In this document: one piece after another, positions 1 to 6,693 of the stretch | How the letters are laid out: each line of letters opens with the position of its first letter | Numbering within the stretch: position 1 is the first letter of the stretch | Source of the DNA: Collinsella sp. | GTDB lineage: Bacteria; Actinomycetota; Coriobacteriia; Coriobacteriales; Coriobacteriaceae | NCBI GenBank assembly: GCA_014871545.1 | Contig: WGSR01000048.1 | Span: 1-9,359, forward strand | DNA: 9,359 nt | Reading direction: 5' to 3' | Made by a program: the position numbers and the translations under genes | Notes under the pieces: model-generated | Told to the model about the DNA's origin: nothing | The model's input: the letters and a program-made list of their open reading frames with translations, nothing else | Database searches by the model: none

Positions 1-698
1 GCTTTGAGTTCCAGGTCGGTCGTCCCCGCGTTCTGTTTAAGAAGGACGAGAACGGCAACAAAATGGAGCCCGTCGAGCAGGCCGTCGTCGAGTGTCCGGA
101 CGAGTACTCGGGCAAGGTCGTTGAGGTCTTCGGCACCTCCGGCGGCATCATGACGAGCATGGATACCTCGGGCATCGTGACGCACCTCGAGTTTAAGATT
201 CCGACCCGCGGCATCATGGGTCTTAAGAACCGCATCATGAACGTCACCCACGGCGAGGGCGTGTTCTACCACACCTTCCTGGAGTATGGTCCTTACGCTG
301 GCGAGATCGGTAACCGTCAGAACGGCGCCATGATTTCCATGACCACCGAGAAGGCCGTTGCCTATGCTCTGGGTACGCTGCAGGAGCGCGGCCAGCTGTT
401 TGTTGAGCCGGGTACCGAGTGCTATGAGGGCATGATCGTGGGCGAGCGCAGCAAGGCCGGCGACATGGTCGTCAACATCGCTCGCACCAAGAACCTAGGC
501 AACCAGCGTTCCTCGACCTCCGATATCTCCGTTCAGCTGGTGCCGCCCCGCACCTTCTCGCTGGAGGAGGCGCTGGAGTACATTGCCGACGATGAGCTGG
601 TCGAGATTACTCCCAAGAACATCCGTCTGCGCAAGCGTCTGCTCAACGCCACCGACCGCAAGAAGGCCGCCGTCCGCGCTGGCCAGGTCAACAAATAA
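1..698 (+). CDS. typA: Ribosome-associated GTPase TypA/BipA, C-terminal part (5' end outside window)
   Basis: This is the 3' part of a gene entering from the left edge. The reading frame is open from base 3 and ends at TAA 696-698, giving about 231 residues of a family that is usually about 600-620 residues long. The G domain is therefore not visible. What is present is the family's C-terminal half: the segment beginning FEFQVGRPRVLFK, then PTRGIMGLKNRIMN, the NGAMISM stretch, GQLFVEPGTECYEGMIVGE, and the closing DDELVEITPKNIRLRKR. These motifs are characteristic of TypA/BipA and separate it from EF-G and LepA. Family knowledge: it is a translational GTPase that binds the 70S ribosome and is linked to 50S assembly, stress and cold adaptation. 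Codon use is G/C-rich at third positions, as in a housekeeping gene. A strong terminator follows 27 bases after the stop. The identification is secure; only the truncation by the window limits it. Confidence 0.95.
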   Translation, partial: FEFQVGRPRVLFKKDENGNKMEPVEQAVVECPDEYSGKVVEVFGTSGGIMTSMDTSGIVTHLEFKIPTRGIMGLKNRIMNVTHGEGVFYHTFLEYGPYAGEIGNRQNGAMISMTTEKAVAYALGTLQERGQLFVEPGTECYEGMIVGERSKAGDMVVNIARTKNLGNQRSSTSDISVQLVPPRTFSLEEALEYIADDELVEITPKNIRLRKRLLNATDRKKAAVRAGQVNK

Positions 699-725
699 GC
701 GCTGGGCTTTATAGCGACTAACAAG

Positions 726-760
726 AAAGGGCGTCGACCGCAATGGTCGGCGCCCTTTTT
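726..760 (+). terminator. Rho-independent terminator of typA
   Basis: An 11-bp stem (729-739 with 745-755, one G-T pair) closes a 5-base GCAAT loop and is followed by TTTTT at 756-760. The three A residues at 726-728 can extend the stem against the T run. It lies 27 bases after the typA stop and ends that transcript. Confidence 0.92.
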
Positions 761-765
761 GGTGT

Positions 766-788
766 AAGGGGACAGGTTCGTTTGCACC
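766..788 (-). repeat. Short intergenic repeat motif, copy 1
   Basis: Read on the minus strand from 788, this 23-base stretch matches 6656-6678 of the + strand at 19 of 23 positions, sharing GGTGCAAA, AACCTG and the CC..CCTT end. Both copies lie just beyond a terminator hairpin. Similar motifs are, from memory, scattered through Coriobacteriia genomes, but this could not be checked here. Confidence 0.5.
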
Positions 789-896
789 ACAGCGGCGGCG
801 GTTGTCCCCCCCCGAGCGGCTTTTCAGGCAAAGTTAAGTTGTTTAAACATATACACGAATCATTGAAATACAACCGCTTTGATACAAAACTGTCAA

Positions 897-941
897 CAGG
901 TAAATATTAACTGGTATTAAATTAAAAGACCTCTTTACCTG
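897..941. repeat. 8-bp inverted repeat, possible operator upstream of the pilus operon
   Basis: CAGGTAAA (897-904) and TTTACCTG (934-941) are perfect complements with a 29-base spacer. The right arm ends 3 bases before the proposed -35 box at 945-950. This placement suits a regulator site as well as a hairpin, but no family can be named from the sequence. Confidence 0.45.
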
Positions 942-944
942 CGG

Positions 945-974
945 TTTACATGACTGGTATCTATATTGTATTTT
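945..974 (+). promoter_or_regulatory. Candidate promoter of the pilus operon
   Basis: TTTACA (945-950) resembles a -35 box at 5 of 6 positions. TATTTT (969-974) resembles a -10 box at 4 of 6, with an 18-base spacer. The region is locally AT-rich. TTGATA (879-884) with TAAATA (901-906) is a weaker alternative. The assignment is tentative. Confidence 0.3.
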
Positions 975-1124
975 ATGCATTGTGGCATAGACGAACCGTC
1001 TTAGAAACTGCTCCCCAATGGGTTCTTGCAATGCGCTAGGTAGGTTCTCGTTGATGTTGGGGTTTGTGTTCGATCCGACGATTCGCCGTATTCCACACTG
1101 TGTTGTAGGAATTAAGGGACAACT

Positions 1125-4100
1125 ATGGACGCACACCGCTCACGGTCGCTTGGTATGGCGGCCCTGATCTTCATTTTGATTAGCCTCACCGCCGCTGTTT
1201 TTCACGGTGCAGCCCCAGTGCGCGCCGAGGACGTGACGACGCCGACGCCGATTGTGATCAACGGCGATACGGCGGACGTTACGGTTGGGCTGTATGCCGA
1301 TAAGGGTCGTCAGCAGCCTCTCGGTAAAGAGGGCTCACCCTCGATTACGACAGCCGATACTATCTACGGTTTTATGGAAGCTCGTTTTCATGAGAATTGT
1401 GGGCCTACACCTGAAAGGCTTGAGACGATTTATACCTTTCCCGACTCGATTGTTGTGAACGAGAACGAGGGCGGTATCTTAAGGACGGATGATACCGAGA
1501 ATGCACAAAGGATGGGAACTTGGTACATAAAGGATAACAAGGTCGTTTTTAATTACGATGCCAGCTATCTCAGCGGTCATCCCTCTTCGCTCTATGTGCG
1601 CGTCAATTTCGAGTTTGAGCTTAAAGACAAAGATGTAGATGACGGCGAAAAAGTCGAACTGAAATTTCCAGGCGTTGGCGAAACTGTGCCGATCGAGATT
1701 CAAGATGGCGCAGTTGATGGAAACAAATCAGGTGTCTTTTCCCAAGATAGCAGTACCGGAAATGCCAAGATAACTTGGACTATTAATCTGAGTGTTACGT
1801 CGCACGCAACGGATGTAAAACTGGTCGATACGCTCGGTGACTACCTGGACTTTGAGCAAAGCAGCTTCAAGCTCGATGGAAATCCTCTTGGTTCGTCCGT
1901 GAGCATCGAAGAGCGAACTGCAACGTTGCCGCTAGGTAACCTTTCTCAGGGCGACCATACCGTTACCTACGAAACGACAGTTAGCAAGAACTTGTCTCTT
2001 TCTAATGGCACACCTACGCAAGGTAGGAATAGTGTGCAAACAACCTGGGGAAAAGCAAATCACCAACAATCTCTTACGATTAAAGGGGCGTCGGAACCGT
2101 TTCAATACGACATGATTCAAAAAGAGGCTGGCTCCGGAACATCGTCTGTCATCACTTGGAAGGTTGTGCTCAACAGGGGATCTCTCAAGGCCGATATGTC
2201 TGGCTACACCTTTACCGACAAGCTCGATGGCAAGCAGGATTATATTGGCAGCTATACGGTCTACAAGGGCGAGACCGCCGATGAAAAACAAAAGATCGAT
2301 GAGGAAATGCTGAGCGAGTCAGGGGATTCATTTAGCTATACGTTTAATCCAAAAGAGGGCGATCGGTATGCGACCTACTGCATCGTCTATCAAACTAAGC
2401 TGAAAGATGAGAATTCCTACGAAAAAGTTAGTAACACGGCAAGTGTGAAAAAAGAAGACTCCGGTCTGCCCTCTGGTGAAAGCACCGCATACTACATCCG
2501 TCCTTGGACGGGCAAAACCATTAGCAAAACGCTGCTTAATCCGGATGAGGCATCTCGGACCGGAAAAGCAACTTGGCAATTACGCGTAGAGCTCCGTGAT
2601 TACGTAAATGCGAAAAACCCAACATCCATTCTTATCAAAGATACCATGCTGGCGGCTTGGAAGCAGACTATGGGGCCGGATACCTCCGATGGCCCTTCAC
2701 ATGTAATTACCATTGGGGGTACCAAACTGGACCAAGGTACCGATTGGACGTTTGCGGGTGGTGAAAATCCGTCGCAGAACAGCAACCAACACAACTGCAA
2801 TATCCAAATAACCATTACGGATAAAGTCAAAGAAGCGCTTGATAAGTCCCCCGAGGTGGTTATTACGTATAAAACGGTGACCGATGCACTTCCTGGTTGG
2901 TACTCCAACTTCGCCTCTGTCGACGGGTTTAGCGGCTATTCTGATTTTGTCTTTTACTATGTTGAGGGCGAAGCGGAGCCTTCGGTTGAGAAGAGTGTAA
3001 AAATAAATGAAGACGGCTCGCAAGCACGGTGGGATGAGACGTTTGACTGGAAATCAGTGGATGGCTCGAACGACAAAGGTGCGTGGATTGTCGACTGGAC
3101 TGTCTATGCCAATCGAGCTAAGACGCCTGCCGGTGAGTATTATGGCGCTGGCAGGCTCAATGGCAAGGATGTCGTTGTCAAAGATGAGCTTCCTGAGGGA
3201 ATGAGTTATATTCCCGGCTCGGCTAAATATTCTTTGTATTCAAATCCCTACGGGACGGCGGTGCCCGGCCGCGAATGGGAACATGAGAGAGAAAAAACCG
3301 AGGTTTCGGATGTCTTGCTGACGCCTGCTGTCGATCGCCAGATGGTTGCGTTTTCAATTCCAACGGAAAAGCTGGGCAATAATACAGGGTACGCAAAGCT
3401 GACGTATTCGACTGCTGTTAAAAGGTCGGTAGTCGATACGTCAAAGAATCTCGGCGAGCTCACGAACTCGGCGAGCGCAAGCTCAGATGGTAAAGAATTT
3501 AAGGCGGACTCTGATACCGTACAGATCAAGAACGACGTATTGTCAAAGACAGGTTCGTCGGTAAGTAATAGCAAGCGAATTCAATACACGATTTTCGTTA
3601 ATGAATCGGCACTAGACTTAAAGGTCGGAACCGACTACCTCGATCTGTTCGATGTGATGGATTCTAAGTGTACGTTTATCCCCTCGTCGCTTAGCGTATC
3701 TGAGTGCGATAACGGCGATTGGCGTGTGCTGACAAAAGAAAAATACAGAGCGACTCTTGACTCGATTGGCGAGGGCGCTGGAAAGCAGCAGCGATTGACG
3801 TTGAGGCTTCCCGATGAGAAATACCTGAAAGTCGAATATGAAGTTCTGTCCGGTGAGTCTGGTACAGTTTCCCTTTCCAACGAGGCGCAGCTTGAAGGTG
3901 TTGCAGGCGGGTATGTGAAACACGAGCGTGAATATGACATAGATGCCGGCGCATCGGGAGGCGGAACGGGGCACGGCATTGTGGTCCACAAAGTGGATGA
4001 AAAGGACGTTGCCGCGCCGTTGGCTGACGCTACGTTCACACTCTATGCGATTGACATGGATAAGGCGCAGGGCAGTGCCGGCGTTGAGGGCGCAAAGACG

Positions 4101-4865
4101 TTTTTTTCTGACGGAACGACCGGCCCTGACGGAAGTGTGACTTTTGGAACGAGTTCGGAAACGAGTTCGGACGCCATGGCTTCCTGCAAGCTTTACTGCC
4201 TCGAGGAGACGACGGCGCCTCCTGGATATCGCGTCGCCCAACCAACATGGATTCTGCTCAAGGGCAATGCGCCCGAAGAGCAATACGAGCAAGCCATGAA
4301 CAAGGCGAAATCTTTGCTTGATGCCGATACGGAGATAACGTCAGATGCAGAGATTTGGGTGTATGACGCGCCCCTTGAAGGCAAAGCGACGATAAAAGCA
4401 AATAAAGTGCTTAAAGGCGGAACCTTCAGGGAAGGTCAGTTCTCGTTCGCGCTTAAGGACGCCGAGGGCAAAGTGCTCCAGACGGTGACCAATAATGACA
4501 AGGGAAATGTCTCCTTTGACGTCAAGTACAACAAGGCGGGAATCTATACCTACACCATCTCCGAGGTCGAGCCCGAGGGTGCCATCGACCATGTTAAAGA
4601 TCACATCACCTATGACACGACCCCGCGCAAAGTCACGGTTGAGGTAACTAATGGCACGGACCAACTCAACGCCGTAGTTGCCTATGGCGATGGCTCTCAG
4701 GATCCGCCGACCTTTACCAACAAGTATTCGACTACGCTACCTGAGGCGGGCGGGGCTGGTTTGGCTATGACGTATTTAGCTGGTGCTTCGATGCTGTGTT
4801 TTGCCGCGACGTGGATGCATGCTCGCCGCCATCGTGATCTTGATCGGAGTGGTCGTCGTGAGTAA
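1125..4865 (+). CDS. LPXTG-type wall-anchored, multi-module adhesin / pilus subunit (SpaA and FctA-type domains)
   Basis: A 1246-residue exported surface protein. The ATG is preceded by AAGGGA (1114-1119), 5 bases away. A signal peptide spans residues 1-34 (basic n-region, hydrophobic core, VRA cleavage). An adhesin-like N-terminal domain (about 36-200) is followed by five related modules starting near 213, 341, 480, 652 and 817. Each opens with a W/Y-rich strand (KITWTINLS, VITWKVVLN), contains a D-x-L/M motif (VDTL, TDKL, KDTM, KDEL, FDVM) and closes with an N-x-A/V motif (NSV, NTA, NFA, NSA, NEA), as in Cna-type isopeptide-stabilised domains. A SpaA-type domain follows (about 950-1085; K956, E-box Y1024-Y1035 with E1028). 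Next is an FctA/Spy0128-type domain ending FTNKY (about 1088-1201), then LPEAG (1205-1209), a membrane segment and a basic tail. LPEAG departs from LPxTG. Third codon positions are more AT-rich than in the neighbours. It is probably the tip or ancillary subunit of a pilus; the ligand is unknown. Confidence 0.88.
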   Translation: MDAHRSRSLGMAALIFILISLTAAVFHGAAPVRAEDVTTPTPIVINGDTADVTVGLYADKGRQQPLGKEGSPSITTADTIYGFMEARFHENCGPTPERLETIYTFPDSIVVNENEGGILRTDDTENAQRMGTWYIKDNKVVFNYDASYLSGHPSSLYVRVNFEFELKDKDVDDGEKVELKFPGVGETVPIEIQDGAVDGNKSGVFSQDSSTGNAKITWTINLSVTSHATDVKLVDTLGDYLDFEQSSFKLDGNPLGSSVSIEERTATLPLGNLSQGDHTVTYETTVSKNLSLSNGTPTQGRNSVQTTWGKANHQQSLTIKGASEPFQYDMIQKEAGSGTSSVITWKVVLNRGSLKADMSGYTFTDKLDGKQDYIGSYTVYKGETADEKQKIDEEMLSESGDSFSYTFNPKEGDRYATYCIVYQTKLKDENSYEKVSNTASVKKEDSGLPSGESTAYYIRPWTGKTISKTLLNPDEASRTGKATWQLRVELRDYVNAKNPTSILIKDTMLAAWKQTMGPDTSDGPSHVITIGGTKLDQGTDWTFAGGENPSQNSNQHNCNIQITITDKVKEALDKSPEVVITYKTVTDALPGWYSNFASVDGFSGYSDFVFYYVEGEAEPSVEKSVKINEDGSQARWDETFDWKSVDGSNDKGAWIVDWTVYANRAKTPAGEYYGAGRLNGKDVVVKDELPEGMSYIPGSAKYSLYSNPYGTAVPGREWEHEREKTEVSDVLLTPAVDRQMVAFSIPTEKLGNNTGYAKLTYSTAVKRSVVDTSKNLGELTNSASASSDGKEFKADSDTVQIKNDVLSKTGSSVSNSKRIQYTIFVNESALDLKVGTDYLDLFDVMDSKCTFIPSSLSVSECDNGDWRVLTKEKYRATLDSIGEGAGKQQRLTLRLPDEKYLKVEYEVLSGESGTVSLSNEAQLEGVAGGYVKHEREYDIDAGASGGGTGHGIVVHKVDEKDVAAPLADATFTLYAIDMDKAQGSAGVEGAKTFFSDGTTGPDGSVTFGTSSETSSDAMASCKLYCLEETTAPPGYRVAQPTWILLKGNAPEEQYEQAMNKAKSLLDADTEITSDAEIWVYDAPLEGKATIKANKVLKGGTFREGQFSFALKDAEGKVLQTVTNNDKGNVSFDVKYNKAGIYTYTISEVEPEGAIDHVKDHITYDTTPRKVTVEVTNGTDQLNAVVAYGDGSQDPPTFTNKYSTTLPEAGGAGLAMTYLAGASMLCFAATWMHARRHRDLDRSGRRE

Positions 4866-6501
4866 AGTACTCCGTCATATGTTGGCCGTCGTGGTGATGT
4901 CCATGGCCGTCGTCTTCGCTTTTGCGATCGCCCCTGGAACGGCCCGTGCTGCCGACACCGGAGCCATTACGGTGGACGGTACAGTCGCGACACGTTACGA
5001 CGCGTACCAGCTCTTTTCGGCGACCGTTGTCGACGATGCCGATGCCGACCAAAAGGTCGCAACTGATGTAGCGTGGGCGAATGACACGGTTCGCCAAGCT
5101 GCCCTTCCCGTGCTTCATGATGCAGGGCTTGATAACTCGGCATCGACGGCGCAAGAGGCTGCCGAATGGATGAATGCCGACGGGCACATGACGACCACGC
5201 TAGCGGCAAAGCTTGCCCGTGCGATTTACAATGCCGGTGCGCCTTCCGTGGCCCTTAACGCGGGCACGACGGCCGAGCTGCCCTGCGGCTACTGGCTCAT
5301 CGTCGCCGACGACGACGCCATCGCCCAGGGCGAGACCGGCACCGCGCCGATCATGGCCCTGGTGGGCGGCAGCGCCGTCGCCGTCAAGCCCAAGGCGGCG
5401 ACCCCCAAGGTGGCCAAGCACGTGCTGGAGGACGGCACCGCCGCCTGGGGCAAGGCCGCCGACGCCACGGTCGCCGACGACCTGTACTGGCGCCTCTCTG
5501 CCACGGTCCCGGCGGGTCTTACCGCCTACGACACCTATACGGTGAAGTTCGTCGACACCATGAGCTCGGGGCTCAACCCCTCCAAGGTGGCCGCGAGCAT
5601 GCGCGTGTACGTGGCGGCGGGCGCGGACGGCAGCTTCGACGCCGTCGCATGTGAGGGCGGTAACGCCAACTCGACGCCGGCTAAAGGGTGGACAGACATT
5701 ACTTCACAGTGCAAGGTCTCGATCGAGGGCGATGCCTTCACCGTGCGTACCGGCGACCTCATTGCCGCGCTCGGCGGGGCAGACGCCTTTACCTCCGGCG
5801 CCCGCGTGGTCGCTGTCTACAATGCGCCGTTGGGGGCCAACTGCAATCGAGGCGCTGCCAAGGGCAACCCCAACGAGGTCTACCTGCGCTACCCGCGCTC
5901 TCCCTTTGCCGACCAGTCCGGCGACGCCGGCTTCACCCGCACGCCGAGCGATGACGCGTGCGCCTACACCTGGGGACTCAGTCTGATCAAGCGCTCAAGC
6001 TCGGACGATAAACCGCTCGCGGGTGCCAAACTGCGCATCATCGATGACCGCGGGCGCATCCAAACGACTGACGGCTCGTGGTCGACGGATGCCGACGCAT
6101 GCGTCACCACGGGCGCGGGTGGCCATGTGGAATTGAGCGGTGTGGACGCGGGTGTCTACACCGTCGAGGAGGTCGCGGCTCCCAAGGGCTACACCGCCTT
6201 TGAGGGTAAACGTACGGTGACGGTTACGGCCGAGGGCCTGGACGTTAAACAGGTGGCGGCCGCGAAGCCCAAGGTGACCGTATCGGTCGAAAGCCCCCTA
6301 CGGGTTGATGCCGCCGATGCCGGGACGGGTTTGATTGAACTGTTGGTGCTCAACACCCCAAGTAAAGAAGCAAGTCGAGGCTTTATGCCCTCGACGGGAG
6401 ATAGAACGTTGGTGCTGGTGGCGATTTTGGCTGCCATCGGAGTGGCGGCTATTGTTGTCGCGCTCGTCATCAAGCGGGGAGGAGGTCGCCGTGAAAAATA
6501 A
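4858..6501 (+). CDS. Isopeptide-forming fimbrial backbone-type subunit with MPSTG sorting signal
   Basis: A 547-residue sortase substrate. I chose GTG 4858 because GGAG (4846-4849) lies 8 bases upstream and it gives a textbook signal peptide (SKVLRH, then a hydrophobic run, cleavage after ARA at about residue 31). It overlaps the adhesin stop by 8 bases, implying translational coupling. Domain order: N-terminal domain (about 32-175); a linker VKPKAATPKVAKHV (176-189), where pilin-type subunits carry the lysine used in cross-linking; an isopeptide D2-type domain (about 180-360, with FVDTMSSGLN); a SpaA-type domain (about 368-500; K378, E-box YTVEEVAAPKGY 434-445 with E438, closing N499). The sorting signal is MPSTG (510-514), followed by a membrane segment and the tail KRGGGRREK. 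The length and order fit SpaA/FimA-type major pilins, so a polymerising role is likely. Polymerisation needs a class C sortase, and none lies in this window. About 5260-5645 is much more G/C-rich at third positions than either flank. Confidence 0.85.
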   Translation: MSKVLRHMLAVVVMSMAVVFAFAIAPGTARAADTGAITVDGTVATRYDAYQLFSATVVDDADADQKVATDVAWANDTVRQAALPVLHDAGLDNSASTAQEAAEWMNADGHMTTTLAAKLARAIYNAGAPSVALNAGTTAELPCGYWLIVADDDAIAQGETGTAPIMALVGGSAVAVKPKAATPKVAKHVLEDGTAAWGKAADATVADDLYWRLSATVPAGLTAYDTYTVKFVDTMSSGLNPSKVAASMRVYVAAGADGSFDAVACEGGNANSTPAKGWTDITSQCKVSIEGDAFTVRTGDLIAALGGADAFTSGARVVAVYNAPLGANCNRGAAKGNPNEVYLRYPRSPFADQSGDAGFTRTPSDDACAYTWGLSLIKRSSSDDKPLAGAKLRIIDDRGRIQTTDGSWSTDADACVTTGAGGHVELSGVDAGVYTVEEVAAPKGYTAFEGKRTVTVTAEGLDVKQVAAAKPKVTVSVESPLRVDAADAGTGLIELLVLNTPSKEASRGFMPSTGDRTLVLVAILAAIGVAAIVVALVIKRGGGRREK

Positions 6502-6544
6502 TTGCCCTTCTCGCTCAATGGCGTACTGCCTCCGTAGCGAGTGA
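6476..6544 (+). pseudogene. Strong Shine-Dalgarno plus 17-codon coupled frame; possible remnant of a third pilus gene
   Basis: GGGGAGGAGG (6476-6485) is followed, after 5 bases, by GTG at 6491. The frame reads VKNNCPSRSMAYCLRSE and stops at TGA 6542-6544. The start overlaps the pilin stop (TAA 6499-6501) by 11 bases, copying the coupling seen between the two pilin genes. In pilus loci of this type the next gene is commonly a class C sortase. The basic, cytoplasm-like N-terminus would suit such a membrane protein, but 17 residues are too few to identify. Nothing resembling a continuation is seen in any frame before the terminator at 6609. It may be a truncated gene, a leader-like peptide, or a chance frame. 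Confidence 0.35.
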
Positions 6545-6608
6545 CGCACAGGCCTACCGACCTGATGATCATTGGTTTTGAAAAAGTTACTAGAGAACCC
6601 TCCAAGAA

Positions 6609-6647
6609 AAGCGGGGCACCCGGTCGACATGACCGAGTGCCCCGCTT
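6609..6647. terminator. Bidirectional terminator between convergent genes
   Basis: A long stem pairs 6609-6619 with 6637-6647 and 6621-6625 with 6631-6635, with one C/A mismatch and a 5-base GACAT loop. Read leftward it is followed by TTTTCTT, a good terminator for the gene ending at 6694. Read rightward the tail is the weaker TCGTTTGTT; it still probably ends the pilus operon. Confidence 0.85.
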
Positions 6648-6655
6648 CGTTTGTT

Positions 6656-6678
6656 GGTGCAAAGTAACCTGGCACCTT
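6656..6678 (+). repeat. Short intergenic repeat motif, copy 2
   Basis: This matches the minus strand of 766-788 at 19 of 23 positions. It also contains GGTGC...GCACC, which can fold on itself. It lies between the bidirectional terminator and the stop codon of the leftward gene. Confidence 0.5.
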
Positions 6679-6693
6679 TGTGGTGGTTGGTGG

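Larger units (their letters stand above)
761..1124. other. AT-richer spacer and leader upstream of the adhesin gene
   Basis: There is no credible gene in this 364-base gap. It holds the repeat motif (766-788), a C8 tract (806-813), and an AT-rich stretch from about 835 to 985 containing an 8-bp inverted repeat (897-904 with 934-941), a duplicated ACTGGTAT (910-917 and 953-960) and a possible promoter. The remaining bases up to 1124 would form a leader of about 140 nt if that promoter is right. I recognise no riboswitch class in the leader. Confidence 0.6.

Noticed and set aside
843..1136. A 97-codon leftward open frame in the adhesin upstream spacer
   Set aside because: It has no recognisable protein features and lies across the likely promoter and leader of the adhesin gene.
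3618..4292. A 224-codon leftward frame inside the adhesin gene
   Set aside because: It is antisense to a clearly conserved coding region, with a random-looking basic composition.
4783..4857. Upstream GTG start for the backbone subunit (25 more residues)
   Set aside because: It would add a Cys- and Arg-rich stretch and a second hydrophobic run before the signal peptide; the GTG at 4858 has the better-placed Shine-Dalgarno sequence.
5213..5986. Several open frames on both strands over the GC-rich part of the backbone gene
   Set aside because: They are by-products of extreme third-position GC; their products are Pro/Arg/Ala-rich with no domain features.
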